Shown here piece after piece: positions 1 to 12,099 of a stretch of 64,000 nucleotides of DNA. The DNA is taken from contig OZ234494.1 of the NCBI GenBank assembly GCA_965153455.1, forward strand, positions 24,552,001 through 24,616,000, in the 5' to 3' direction. The DNA comes from Sphagnum compactum. Its lineage: Eukaryota; Bryophyta; Sphagnopsida; Sphagnales. The notes below the pieces were generated by a model. That model worked only from the letters and a program-made list of their open reading frames with translations. It ran no database searches and was not told where the DNA came from. Each line of letters begins with the position of its first letter. The first letter of the stretch is position 1. The translations under genes and the position numbers were made by a program.

Positions 1-3000
1 TTTGAAGATTCATTCATTAAAACATTTAGGACATCATAAATTATATGGATCATATTAGATGACGAACATTGTCCTCAATTCAAATCTCATTGCTTGATGA
101 TAAATCATTGTGAACTCAAAATATAAGAATTAGTGATTTCCTACTATATGAATTTAAAATATATTTGCAACTTATGGAACCCATAAAACTATTATTGACA
201 TTGCAAAAAAAGATCGAAGATGCAAATGTTGCGATAAAACAAGCACAACTTGATGAGATCAAATGGTTTGTATGTCTTTTTTAACTCATTTCATCATCTT
301 TGTCCCTTGTGCAAATATGGCCTACTAAAATAAAATAATCCATCTTGTTTATTCCATAATTTATTATACATGAATGTCATTTCTATATTTACATTCAATT
401 TATTACCATAGTTCTTCCCCGTCTTTGACATTGATTGTACTCTATGTACAAATGTTGTAATTTTCAAATTTATGTTCTTCAAATAATAAAACTTTGTGAA
501 AATAATTACATTTTTTTTGGAATATTAGATAACATTTTATTCTTGTCATGAAAATTTCAAATTTCAGTCATTACTCTACAGACATGTGTTGAAGATGCCT
601 TTATATTACATCAATAAATGTATATAAGCAACCTTTAAAAGATTATAAATCTATTAAATCATGTGTGTTTTTTATGTCCCCTAATTATGTTGTAAGGGTT
701 GTAAATTTCTTTCCATGTTTATTGTTAATTGAATTAAATACATGGGAGGATGAATAATTTATTGCCATTGAAGTCTTACAAGAAGGAAAAATGAAATTAG
801 CAAAAAACGTGGCAAAAAAAAGGGAAGAAGAAAAAATAAATGATCTAATTTGTGGGCAATACACCAATAATGCTTGCAAATTAAATGCAAATTGAGATAA
901 TCAAAAATTTAAAAACTGTACAAGTTTATCACAACAACTATAATTTTTTCCCATTTTTTATGTAGCTAAAATATGTTCACAATTTGACTATTGATTTCAA
1001 ATTCTACATTACTCAAATATTTAATATTTGTTAAATTAATTGCATGTTAACCATAAATCACAAGTTTTTCAACCTATTATCATTATGTATCATGCCAAAG
1101 CCTTGAAAACCTTGAGATTTTTTTGTGCATGTTGTTGTTTAAAAGTGCATGATTCATTTTCCTCCATTTGTGTTTCACCATTTCATTCAACAACTACATT
1201 TTAAAGCTTAATGACATATTACATAATACATTATTTGTGTTTTGAAACATGAATTATGAATTATAATTATAATTTTTGACTTACACATCATGATTGCAAA
1301 TTGTTTGATGTCTTAAAATTCAACATTTTGTTTCATATTAAAGAAACAACAAGTCTTGATGTATTTTAAACCATTAAACCACATTTTATATCCATACATT
1401 CCTTAATGGATTTTATATTAATTAATTTTCATAATGTTCATAACTCCAACAAGTGGTAACATGATGGTAGATTTTGTTTTGTATTGAAAATCAAAATTAC
1501 ACAACTAATAGAAATTCCATTATAATATTTTGAAATTATATATATTTTTGAAATATATACATAATTTTACATTAATCATATTTTATTAATTAAATCAAAT
1601 ATAAAAACATACACCAATCAAAATTCAACTTAATTTTTTTGGTAGTATTTTAGTGGACACCTTTGATCAAAATTGAAAAATATTCAAGTCAACATTGAAA
1701 ATGAAATATCCATCAAAATATTTTATCAAAATTGATAAGTTTGCATTGTTTTAATCAATGTTATGTTTATGAAGATAATTAAATTTTTAATGAATTCATT
1801 CTAGACATCAAATTAATTAATATATAGTGGGAAATGGCATTTAAAAATCTTTTGATATCACCTCCACACATGACTTATGGGTAGACATTTTAGTTTGCCC
1901 CTACTAACGACCCTCTCTTTGAAATGGGTAAAAAAAAAATCCCTTTTAATTACTTTCTCTTTTTTAATCAATAAAAAAAATTCCCCCTTCAACTTTGGTT
2001 TATTTATAATTAATGAAAACTTGACACATGTAACATTTCCAAATTTTCTTGAACCTTTAAACCACTGTGAATGTTGCTATGTCAAGGTCTTGAAAGGACA
2101 TCCCAAGATGGGATGTTGACTTAGGAAATGTTCACAAATCCTAGTAAAAATTCAAGTTGATGGGGTGTTTTGGTTCAAGGATGGCCTATGCTTTGGTCAA
2201 CAACAAAAACACACTTGAACAACATCGATGATGACAAAAGTTGGGAACAACAAAAAGACAAGAATGCTAACAAGGAATGACAAAATGGCAACAAGTGATA
2301 ACAAGGTGTTGAAAAGGCATGTTAAAAACATTAGGAGTGTTAGGTTAGACATGACTTTTTATTTTCAAGCAATAGGGGGCACCAAAATGTTGAGGTTTGA
2401 GGGCTTTGGATATAATGTCAGGAGACACCAAGGCACTAATAAATACATAGGGAATTGTGGCACCATGTTAAAAAATGTTTTACATTTTTACATTTTTTCA
2501 AACTAAAGGTCATTGGGAAATATGGTAAGAAGGACGTCTGGGGATCTTGGAAAAGGCCCCAAAAAATTTCTTTTGATGCCACAAGGAATGCCAAAAAGAC
2601 ATCATGGGTGCTATAAATGTCAATGTTTAGTAGGTGAAAATTAAATTTCATATTCTAGAATTAATGGAAGTTGAAATGATTTCATGGACAATCTATATTA
2701 TCAAAAATTATCAATGTCCAATAATTAATTATCTTTTACATAATTTATTTAAATACATTTGAGATATATTAATATTTTGAATTATGTTAATTGATTATCA
2801 CTGGTAGTGTGAAGCAATGCAAAGTTCAAGTTGTTAGGTCCATTCACTTGAATAACTTCAAAGAACTAACAACTTACATGAAAGAACCCATGACTTTATA
2901 GTTGGTTATTTAATTTTCAATTTATTTGAAGACCATGGTTTATTTCAAAATTGTTTGTTTCATTCTTTTGGGAAATGCCATTATGAACCATTGTAATAAC

Positions 3001-3230
3001 CATTGGCAGTTTGCTACTGTTTCCTATAACCACACAACATTCATCATAACTACAAAATTTAATTCAACTTTAGGCCAACCCATTGAGATTGAAATGTCCT
3101 TCTAAGCTTTAATTGTGTATTATGACAAAATATTGACTATGGAGCAAAGAACTTGGAATGTTGTTAATATATCATGAATTCCTTCATGTATAATCAACAA
3201 AACCAACAATTTTACCATATAGATTTGTGT
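1..3230. other. AT-rich intergenic DNA, no gene seen
   Basis: Strongly AT-rich sequence with many short open frames, none over about 95 codons, none with a recognisable domain, and none flanked by a convincing exon structure. I see no RNA gene. The stretch is best read as ordinary intergenic DNA or unrecognisably old transposon remains. Confidence 0.7.
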
Positions 3231-3329
3231 ACAACACTTGGTTTCACAACCCATGACACATGGTTTGACCAACCTTGTAATCTTGAATGCCATTAGTTTG
3301 TCCCGAAATGAAAAAAAACCTACAAACAA

Positions 3330-3765
3330 ATGGGAGGAAACCAACTCCATATCGTTGTTTAATTTCTACCTAAAGGCTAGAACCAACAAACATCACACTA
3401 AAACAAGAATAGTTGTTAACATGGGAGTCATGGGATAAGTTTTGCAACTCATTGCCAAAACTCACATTAATGTGAATCCTTTCCTTTCTACAAGGGAAGA
3501 CTCTTGTCGAAGTTCCAACCTATGGGAACCAAGCATCCCTTGTTCCCCCAAAGAGTAGGATTCATGTTAATGCGAGTCCCCTCCTTTTTTGCAACTATAG
3601 ACTTGCACTTACATGAGTTCCACTTGTGGAAGCCAAGAATCCCTCATTCCTTTTTGTGTCAATGTGAATATTTTCATTTTCTACAATTATAGATTCATTT
3701 TTTAACATGAGTTCCACCTTTGGGGACCAAGATTCCCTCATTCCCCAATGGCCAATCTTGACGCC
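3330..3765. repeat. Imperfect direct repeat around a CCAAG-AATCCCT-TTCCCC motif
   Basis: Three related segments, about 110 bp apart, carry a motif resembling ACCAAGCATCCCTTGTTCC (near 3527, 3632 and 3728). Each follows a phrase like 'catgagttccac' or 'gttccaacctatggg'. A related segment with a very similar order of motifs lies at about 10885-11220, including 'aactccatat', 'accaacaaacat' and 'gaatcccttgttcccccaaagg'. This marks a dispersed, decayed repeat family and not a gene. Confidence 0.6.
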
Positions 3766-3799
3766 AACATGAATTTTTGTGAAATTTTTAGCAAATTCT

Positions 3800-6700
3800 A
3801 AAACCTTTTTCCCAAATTCTATTGATTTTTTGTGAATTTTTGCCAGAAGTAGATTTTCCTATCATGGGGACCCATGTGGGACAAGGTATGAATCCTTTCA
3901 ATTTTTGTGAATATTTGTGATTTTTCTCAGTTTGGTGTGTTTTTATCATTTTTTTGTGACAAGTCCCTTTAAAGTTAATGATATTTTTTCAAATTTCATG
4001 ATTTTGTGATCAAATTTATGATTTCAAATTACAAAAAAATTGATAACATTTGAACCAAAAATGACAAAAATTTAACAAAAAACTGAAAAAAAAGTGAAGA
4101 AATTCAAAAAGTCCTCTCAACATAATTTATGATTTTTTGTCATATACATAATTAAAAATTTGATGTTGATAGGTGCCATATTAACTAAATACTTCATTCC
4201 TTTTCTTTACTAACCTATATGTAGATGAAAAGGCAAATAAACATGCACACATTCATGTCCACATTATATAAATTAAATTAACAAGTGAGATTGTCACTTG
4301 TATATATAAATTTTCTATCTATTTTAAAGGTAGTTAATTGGTGAAAGCACACATCTATGGCCCGCTTTGTGTAGTCACATTGTAATGTTTTCTTGGGTAT
4401 TAAATCTATATGCCTAACCATGTGAAAACTAAAAAGTTTCACAATATTTTTGCATATTATAGTATAGCATAACCCAAGAAAAAAAATAGAAAAAAAATTA
4501 TTTTTTCTTTTTATATTATGGTGGGTTGTATGAAAAAAATACATGTCATTATGTATTTTAAAAATCAAAATATATCCAAAAAGTGATTGGAATGATTTTA
4601 AACCTTTATGAAATTTGTAATATGTTATTTCACATGTGATCCTACATAATTTGAACCATGTTTGTGAAATATTTAAAGAATTTGATCATTTTCATGTCAT
4701 ATATGCATTTTTTGTGGGATCATGATCATAAGTTATGTGATAAATTGACATTTTGATAAAAATTCACTTTCAAATGGAAAGTGACAATTATTTTGAGAAA
4801 AATGTATGTAGATTTTTTTTTCAAATACTTATTTGAATTACTAATGAAATAAATTTTAATACAATTTGAAATGAAAAACTAGGTTTGTTATACTATGCAT
4901 ATATAAATACTATTCGAGAATCCTTATATATATTCCACATAAAATTAAATGGAATTAGCTTTGGGAAAGTCCAAACTATATTCCCTAAACACCAAAAAAA
5001 AAACCTAAAATTAATGAATCACATTTAGGGAGGTGTATATTGTAGTAATGGTCATAAAGTGCTTCAAAAAGGACCATCGTAATGTGCATTCACCCAAATG
5101 CACCAAAAATTAAACAAAAATTGAATCTAGAACCACAAAATTGACACACAAAAAAATCTGAAAATTTCACAAAAATTGAAATGACTTGCACTATCAAATG
5201 ATTTTCTAGTAATGTTCGTAAATTTGAATTCACACAAAAATACAAAATGTGAAGAAAATTATAATGTTGACCCCAAAACATGAACCCACAAAAAAAAAAA
5301 CACTTATGCTACCATGAAATTCCTCACTTAATCTATTTTTTGTAACTTGTTGTGTTTTTTGGGTCAATTTTGTGAATTTTCAGTTAAAATTTCACTAAAT
5401 CTCAAAGAAACATCACCAAAAATAAGTTGAAAATGTTCCAAATTCACATAACAAGCAAAGAACTTATGTTGACATGGGTCCCCTAAGTTTTCTTAAGTTT
5501 GTGTCAATTACATGATTCATGGATCAATTTTGTCTATTCAAATTCATAAAATTCATACCAAAAATCACCAAAAATCAACACAATTACACAATAACGAAAA
5601 AAATTCCACACCAATGTGAGTCCTTTCAATTTCTTTGAATCATCCTGAATGTTTAAATAATTTTTAAAAATAAATCAATATTTCTATTTCTATTCACACA
5701 AATTCACAAATGTTCATAAAATGCACCATAAACACCCCCCCACCCCAATTCACACAAAATATAAAAAATGGGGGGACTCATGCAAGTGTGTGTGTCCACA
5801 AATTTTTTGCATTTTCCATAATTTTCAAGATTTAAAAAACATTTCACATTGTTTTCATTAAAAATTTCAAAATTAGCAAAATCCACAAAAATCCAAAATT
5901 TTGGGAAGTAAAATCAGAAAAAACTGACCCAATAAAAGTTGTTGCAAATTTGCAAAAACTAAAAAAAGTGAAGGAACTAATTCCTAGTGTGATTCCTCTA
6001 AGTTTTTGTAGGTTTTTTCAATTTATACCATTTTTTGATCAATTTTGAGCATTCAAATTCAAAACATGCTTAAATCAAAAATCACAAAATTGACCAAAGC
6101 ACAACAAAATTTAACAAAAAGTGAAAGGACTCACGATTGCCTAAGTTTGCTCACATTATGATATTTTCATCATTTTTGTTGATTTTTAAAACAACTTTGT
6201 AAATTTCTATTCACACAAATCCATAAATGGTAATGAAAATATTCAAAATTGACCAAAGAAGCTCATCAAATTCACAAAAAAAATTGAAAAAAAAAAGACT
6301 CGTACCAAGATGAATCTACAATTTTTTTTGAACTTGTATCAAAATAAATTTCATGAATTTCAAATAGAAAATTAGAAAATTCAACCCCAAGAAATCAATT
6401 TGACCTAATTTTTAAAAAAACATTGATAGAAATTACAAAAAATGCATGAACAATCTTGTCAGTTTTCTAAGTTTTTTCCAATTTAAATGATTTTGAGATC
6501 AATTTTGTGCATTCAAATTCAAAAAAATTAAATAAAAAATGATGAAAATCACCCCAAAACAACATAAGTTTGCAAGAAAAAAACCCATGAAAGCCAATGT
6601 GAATCCCTTCACTTTTTGTGATTTATCACAAATGTTTTAAAAATTTTATCTTTTAAAAAATTTCTATTCACCCAAATCCATATATGTTGATAAATATTCC

Positions 6701-7640
6701 AAAAAATCCCTAGAAATCCCCAAAAGTTCGACCAAAATACAAAAAGTAAAGGGATTCATGATGCTTGTGGGAGTCTCCACAATTTTTCAAAATTGATTTC
6801 AATTTTCATGATTTTCTAATATATTTTCTATAGTTAAAAATAATAATAACACCATAATTATATTTAAGAAAATAATTTGACCATGATGGTCTTAAAAAAG
6901 AAAGAAAAGTGCAAGGCTCATGCTAGCATATTGAAAAATTGATTTCAATTTTCAGGATTTTTTGATAGATTTTCTACATTAAAAAAATAAGAATAACAAC
7001 ATAATTTTTTTAAAAAAAAACTTTGACCATGACGGTCCAAAAAAAGAAAATAAAAAAGTGCAAGGCTCATGCAAGCATATTTATCTATATATGATTTTGT
7101 AATCAAAATTTTATTTCAATTTTTCTAAATGCAAACCAACAATATGGAAATGAACCCACAAAAATCCATACATTCATAAAGTGAAAGGATAATGCCAATC
7201 TAGATCCACCCACATTTTGATAAGATTTTTTATATGCGTAAATTTTTGTTCAATTATTGGAGTTTTAATAAATGGAAAATTCACAACTTTAAAGAAAAAG
7301 ACCAAATTGATCCCAAAATTCACACAAATTCATGAATAGTAGAAAAAGGTAAAGCCCTTACATCAATTTGAATATCGTCAAATTTTTGGTGATTTTAGAA
7401 ATTTATGTAAGTTTGTGTTCAATTAAGTGCATTCAATAAGAAACAATTCAAACAAAGAACCATTGGATTGAATGGAAAATCGTCGAAATTCACAAAAACT
7501 GAAATGATTCACACTAGGGTCAATCTTTTCACTTTTGTTGGATTTTTATCACTTTTGGTGATATTTTGTTCAATCTTTTGAATTTATATTCATGCAAATC
7601 TATAAGACATTGTAATTGGGTGTTATAAGTTGCATGAAAA
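3800..7640. repeat. Degenerate tandem-like array, AT-rich
   Basis: The same phrases recur in order through about 3.8 kb. Examples are 'gatcaattttgtgcattcaaattc' variants near 5521, 6041 and 6488; 'ttctattcacacaaattcacaaatgttcat' variants near 5688, 6207 and 6669; and 'gtgaatccttt(c)actttttgtga' variants throughout. Spacing of the clearest phrases is roughly 450-520 bp. Copies are highly diverged with no coding frame. This is probably an old satellite-like or nested repeat block. Confidence 0.55.
6785..7080. repeat. Direct tandem duplication, about 146-bp unit
   Basis: Two adjacent copies share 'aaattgatttcaattttca(t/g)gatttt', 'tttgaccatga(t/c)ggtc' (6877 and 7022) and 'aagtgcaaggctcatgc(t/a)agcatat'. 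The offset is about 146 bp. This is a younger duplication inside the older array. Confidence 0.7.
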
Positions 7641-7799
7641 GAAAAAGTGGTGCAAGCATATGTTTTAGTGATTTTTAAAATGTGTTATGGTGGGAAATTA
7701 TTATTTTTTCAATTTTCATTGATCCTTGTACAATCCTCTCGTTATGTTATTTACTTTGTGTTGAGCTTTATGGTATTCATTAGGTTGTAGTGTAATGTG

Positions 7800-8700
7800 A
7801 AAGTGGGTTGTCAAGCCAGTGTGAACACTGGAATGCTCCTGGGTTCTAGGCATAATTGATTCAGCCGACTTGTTGTGACGGGCCCCATCACTGCTGCATG
7901 GAGTGCATGGATGTCTTCCTTCTGATGTGTGTGCTGTGAGTTACGTTGAGATGGCGGCTAGTATTGATGAAGCCGAATTGATGAAGGAACTGGCGATGGC
8001 GGCTAACAGAGGGAGCGCGATGGAACGGAATGGCTGCAAGCTTCTGCGAGAAGCCAACGGAGATCAGGGAAAGGCTAAATAGCTCAGGATCTGATGATTT
8101 TGGGGAACTTTCCTTTGGAAGCAGATAGACAGTCTTAGTTAAGGAAGGGAGGTCAGAAGGTTAGTTTTAGGATGGCAAGGTAATTTTGGAAGAAAAGATC
8201 AGTTGATCTTGAGCAATAGGAAGGTGAGAGGTCAGGGAGTTGATGGACATAGCAAGGAAGAGCTTTGTGGTGAGATACTCTAGGTTGAACACTAGAACTT
8301 TCCGCTGCGCCTGGGGATCGATCTAACTTTCACTGCAGAGTAGAGAGAGAGAGAGAGAGAGAGAGTGACTGAGACCAAGCAACACCAGATGTGGTGTTTT
8401 TGTGAACATTTTGGAGAGCGCTTGTGCTTTCGGGGAATGTAAATAATTTGCACTGTGATGAAAGTGTTTCCTCGGATGGTTTGGTGTGAGGTTTACCATG
8501 TATGTGTGTTGGTGCGCTCTCGAGTCATCATCTGGCAACTCGAGTGACACAGAGATCTGAAGGTCTGTATCTGTGAGGCAAGGTCAGGGTAAGGCACATG
8601 GACACCAGGGTCCGCTGAAGTCAGTCCATGTGTCGGATGTTTTACGGACCCTCTCTTTTGGTTACAGTAGATTCAATGTTTAACAAAGGAGGGAGAAATA
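7800..8700 (+). mobile_element. GC-richer island, possible LTR-retrotransposon remnant
   Basis: Composition changes sharply from the AT-rich flanks. A small ORF at 7951-8082 (43 codons, starting MAASIDEAELMKEL) opens near the 5' side. The 3' edge carries a purine tract AAAGGAGGGAGAAA (8685-8698), followed within a few bases by TGTTTGTTGGGG. That order, polypurine tract then a TG start, is typical of the 3' LTR junction in Copia-type elements. I see no reverse transcriptase or integrase coding, no tRNA primer site and no second LTR copy. If an element, it is a non-autonomous or broken one. It could instead be an old gene fragment. Confidence 0.35.
8342..8364. repeat. (GA)n microsatellite
   Basis: Run of about 11 GA dinucleotides inside the GC-richer island. 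Confidence 0.9.
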
Positions 8701-8719
8701 TGTTTGTTGGGGTTTAAAT

Positions 8720-10250
8720 TGTGTATTAATGTTTGACGATTAATAAACATTATTGGTTTCCATTTTCATCATTGAAACATATGTTAAAGAATGGTTGGAT
8801 ATTTTCCTTCTAAGGAAAATTGCTAGGAATTCTAAAAAGGTTAGCTTATTTTTAATGTTAAAAAATCTTTGTAGCAATGGCTACACAAGTTGAGATAACA
8901 TATTATGCTTTTTATTGTTGAAGGAAAAATGTGAGGAAACTTAAGGGTAGTACATTTTGCAACAAATAAACTTTTAAAATATCAACATTTTTGTTCATTA
9001 TATATTTTTTATTAAACAAAAACATATGTAACATTGCAAATGAACATGATCTACATTGATTAAAAAACCTTCAACTAAACTTTTCAACAATGGCTAAATT
9101 ATATTTTGCATTTTTAGTGAGTTGAATGTGTAAAGTTATAGGCTAGAATTGGTTAACTTTAGACTATGTTTATAAATTGACATTATTGTTGTGTCCATTG
9201 AGTTTTAGATAAATAACTTTGTTATTGGTATTTGTTGAAAAACTTGACGAAGATTTAAGGATGAGGAGCCATGATTAGATTCATGTCACAAGCTATATTT
9301 TTCCTATTGAAAAATAAATTTACTTAAAATTGTGTGGTCCAATATTTCCAAACATTGTAAATATGGATGTACATTGCAATGTTTTCGATTTATTGTAACT
9401 TTTTGAACTAAAGCTAAGGTTGAAGGTTGTAGTTCATGTTGAAGGACAATCAAGATAAAAGTTGCAATTGATAGGAAATGTTTGATAAAAAGGTACACAC
9501 ACAACAAAACACACATTGGGGGTCAATAATTGAGGCGTTTCAAATAGTGTTAGAACAATGCAATATAATGCCAAGAATTTTGTCACTAAAATTGGTCAAT
9601 ATCATTGTGTAAGATTTGTGTGTCAGAGTGCTGCATAGAAAGTTCGAATATTGATAGGCCATATCATGTTTGTAGTAATGTCTATGGAAATTTCTAAACT
9701 TTAGTTGAAATGCATGTTATTTTTTTGGTGGGGATTTTTTAGCTTATGTATAATTGTGTTGTTTAAAAAAAAAAGGTTTACATAAAATTTGTGTTCGCTA
9801 AGCAACCTTTAATAATGGATGTTGCGTGGATGATTAAGAATAATGAAATTGCAATAAAGCATTGTTCACATTGTAGTTTATGTTGAAATTTTTAAACATG
9901 GACAATTGACAAACAAATGAGAAGGGGCACGACAAAAGATCTTTAACTAATTGGTCCTATGAAATTTTTGACAAGAGATGCCAAATTTAGATAATTGGGC
10001 ATAGACATTGAAATAACACACAAGGCTTTTTTTTTAAAGTTGTTTAAAAGCTTTGGTCAAGCAAACATCACGTCAATCCCAACCCTTTGATGTAAAGGTC
10101 TATATATTTTTTGTTAGATTGTGACAAAATTTAAGGTTACTTTCAAAGGCTAGATGGTAGATATACCCTAGTACTTTTACCATTTTGGCAATAGACTACT
10201 AAATAATTAGTTAAATTTTAAATATTAACTTTGGCACATGGTTTTATTTT
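8720..10250. other. AT-rich intergenic DNA, no gene seen
   Basis: Short frames only, no recognisable protein, no structured repeat noticed apart from poly-A and poly-T tracts. Confidence 0.65.
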
Positions 10251-10313
10251 TTATTTTTTTGATAGGTAATGATTATACATAATAATAAACACATTGTATT
10301 CAATGTTATGGAA

Positions 10314-10440
10314 TAGTCTAGTGTGTCTAGACCACTTCAATATTAAGACACTATTTGTGAAGGTCTAGGGTTCAAGCCCAGATAGTGAAGGTTTAGGATT
10401 TCAAACCCTGATAGTGAAAATTTTGATTTTATTAAAATTT
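10314..10440 (+). repeat. tRNA-related SINE-like head (A box and B box)
   Basis: TAGTCTAGTGT at 10314-10324 fits the RNA polymerase III A-box consensus TRGYNNAGYGG in 10 of 11 positions. GGTTCAAGCCC at 10369-10379 resembles the B box GGTTCGANTCC, 44 nt downstream. The second box lies in a short direct repeat ('gtgaaggt(c/t)ta(g)ggttcaagccc' then 'gtgaaggtttaggatttcaaaccc'). A functional tRNA is unlikely because no acceptor or anticodon stem could be closed by eye. A tRNA-derived SINE remnant is the likeliest reading; chance is possible. Confidence 0.3.
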
Positions 10441-10879
10441 CAGCACAAATAAGTAATATTTTTCAAAATTTTGGATAAACCAAAAATAATTTAATTTATG
10501 TCAAAATGGTAAAGGTACTATGATATGTTGTATTTAATGAGGTTGTAAATAGCTTTGACTTTGTATTCAAAGTTCAAACTAAAGACACACAAGATGGACA
10601 AACCAAGAAAAAAGTCATAGTGATTAACAGTGGTGCAATTCCACCATAGTTGGTTGTGGTATAGCTCATCTAAGGAAATTTAACTTGTTCCTAGTTTATC
10701 AATGACCTTGAGTTGAAACTATAATGTAGGTCCAAAATGATAAAAACAATGATTATAAGTTTTTTGGTTGTGAACAATGCATGCAAAAAGTAATCCCAAT
10801 ATTGGAATGTCCTTTTTCATTATTTATTCTTAATTACTAAATGAAGTGGCCAAAATATTTATATATATAAATTGGAGGG

Positions 10880-12080
10880 TATCAACTCCATATTGATTTC
10901 TAGTCTTTATTTAAAAATTGAAACCAACAAACATATGCCATCACACTAGGAAGGGAACATCTATGAAAGATTGGTGTCACGAGACAGTAATATTTATAAC
11001 TCATTACCAAGGCATTCACCAACATGAATCCCTTCCTTTTTTGTAAGGTATAACTCATGAGTCCAAGCCTATGCAAACTACAAATCCCCTTGAAGGTTTG
11101 GACTTGCACCAAGGTGAGTATACCTTTTTATTTTCTCTAAATACTATGGGAACTAGGAATCCCTTGTTCCCCCAAAGGCTAAGACTCTAGCCACTGTGAG
11201 TTTCCCCACCAATACCCTCATCAACATGAAACCCATCAATTTTTTTGAAGTTTTGGACAATTGTGTGAAAAAAATTCATTAAAATACTTGGATTTGTATT
11301 CCAAGATTTTCATTTTTTAAGGGTTTAAATGAAAAATATTGATTGAGAATCACTAAAATTGACAAAAACACAATAATAACTCCTATCACTTTTGTACTTA
11401 ATGTGAAATTATGGGATTAGTGGGGTCAATTTTGTGATTTAAGGTTGCAATTTTGTGGATTTAAGTGAATTTAAATTTATTTAGAAATCTTTTAGGTTGA
11501 CATAAACTTGAATAAAGACAAGAAAACCCATGTTAGTGTGAATCATTTCATTTTTGGTATTTTTTTTGAATTTTTTCATTTTTTGTGTCAATTTGGTGAA
11601 TGTTGGCAACATATGCCAATTTTTGCAAATTTAAATCCAGAAGCTTGACCTATAAATCAGAAATTTCGAAAACACACACACACGCACACACAAAGAATGA
11701 AGGGATTTATGTTGGTGCGACTCCCTTCGCCTTCTACTTCCATAAATTTATGTGAATTTTTGGGTCAATTTTCTAACATGTTTTCTTATATTTCTAAATT
11801 GGTGTGGATTATAATTCATCAAAAGTTACCAAAACATCAATAAAATTGTTGAAAATTCACAAAAAATGAAGGAACTTGTGTTAATTGCTAACTTTTCAAC
11901 CTAGGATTTGTGATGTTTTAGTTTTTTTTTAAATAATTTATGAGTTCCACTACACAATTTTGATATTTAAAGAAGTACAAGATATTAGAGCACTCATGTT
12001 GGCATGAATCCTTTCACTTTTCTTCATATTTGTGTAATTGAATGATTTTCTAAGTCACTTTTGATATTTGTTTTTAGAAT
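10880..12080. repeat. Second block of the 3.3-7.6 kb repeat family
   Basis: The segment repeats phrases of the 3.3-7.6 kb region in the same order: 'aactccatat', 'accaacaaacat..catcacacta', 'aactcattaccaa', 'catgaatcccttcctttttt', 'gaatcccttgttcccccaaagg', then 'caattttgtg' and 'gtgaatcatttcatttttg' phrases. Divergence is high. No coding capacity is seen. Confidence 0.5.
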
Positions 12081-12099
12081 TTGTGGATTTTAATGACTT

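Noticed and set aside
10314-10390. Functional tRNA gene
   Set aside because: Only the internal promoter boxes are tRNA-like; acceptor and anticodon stems could not be paired.
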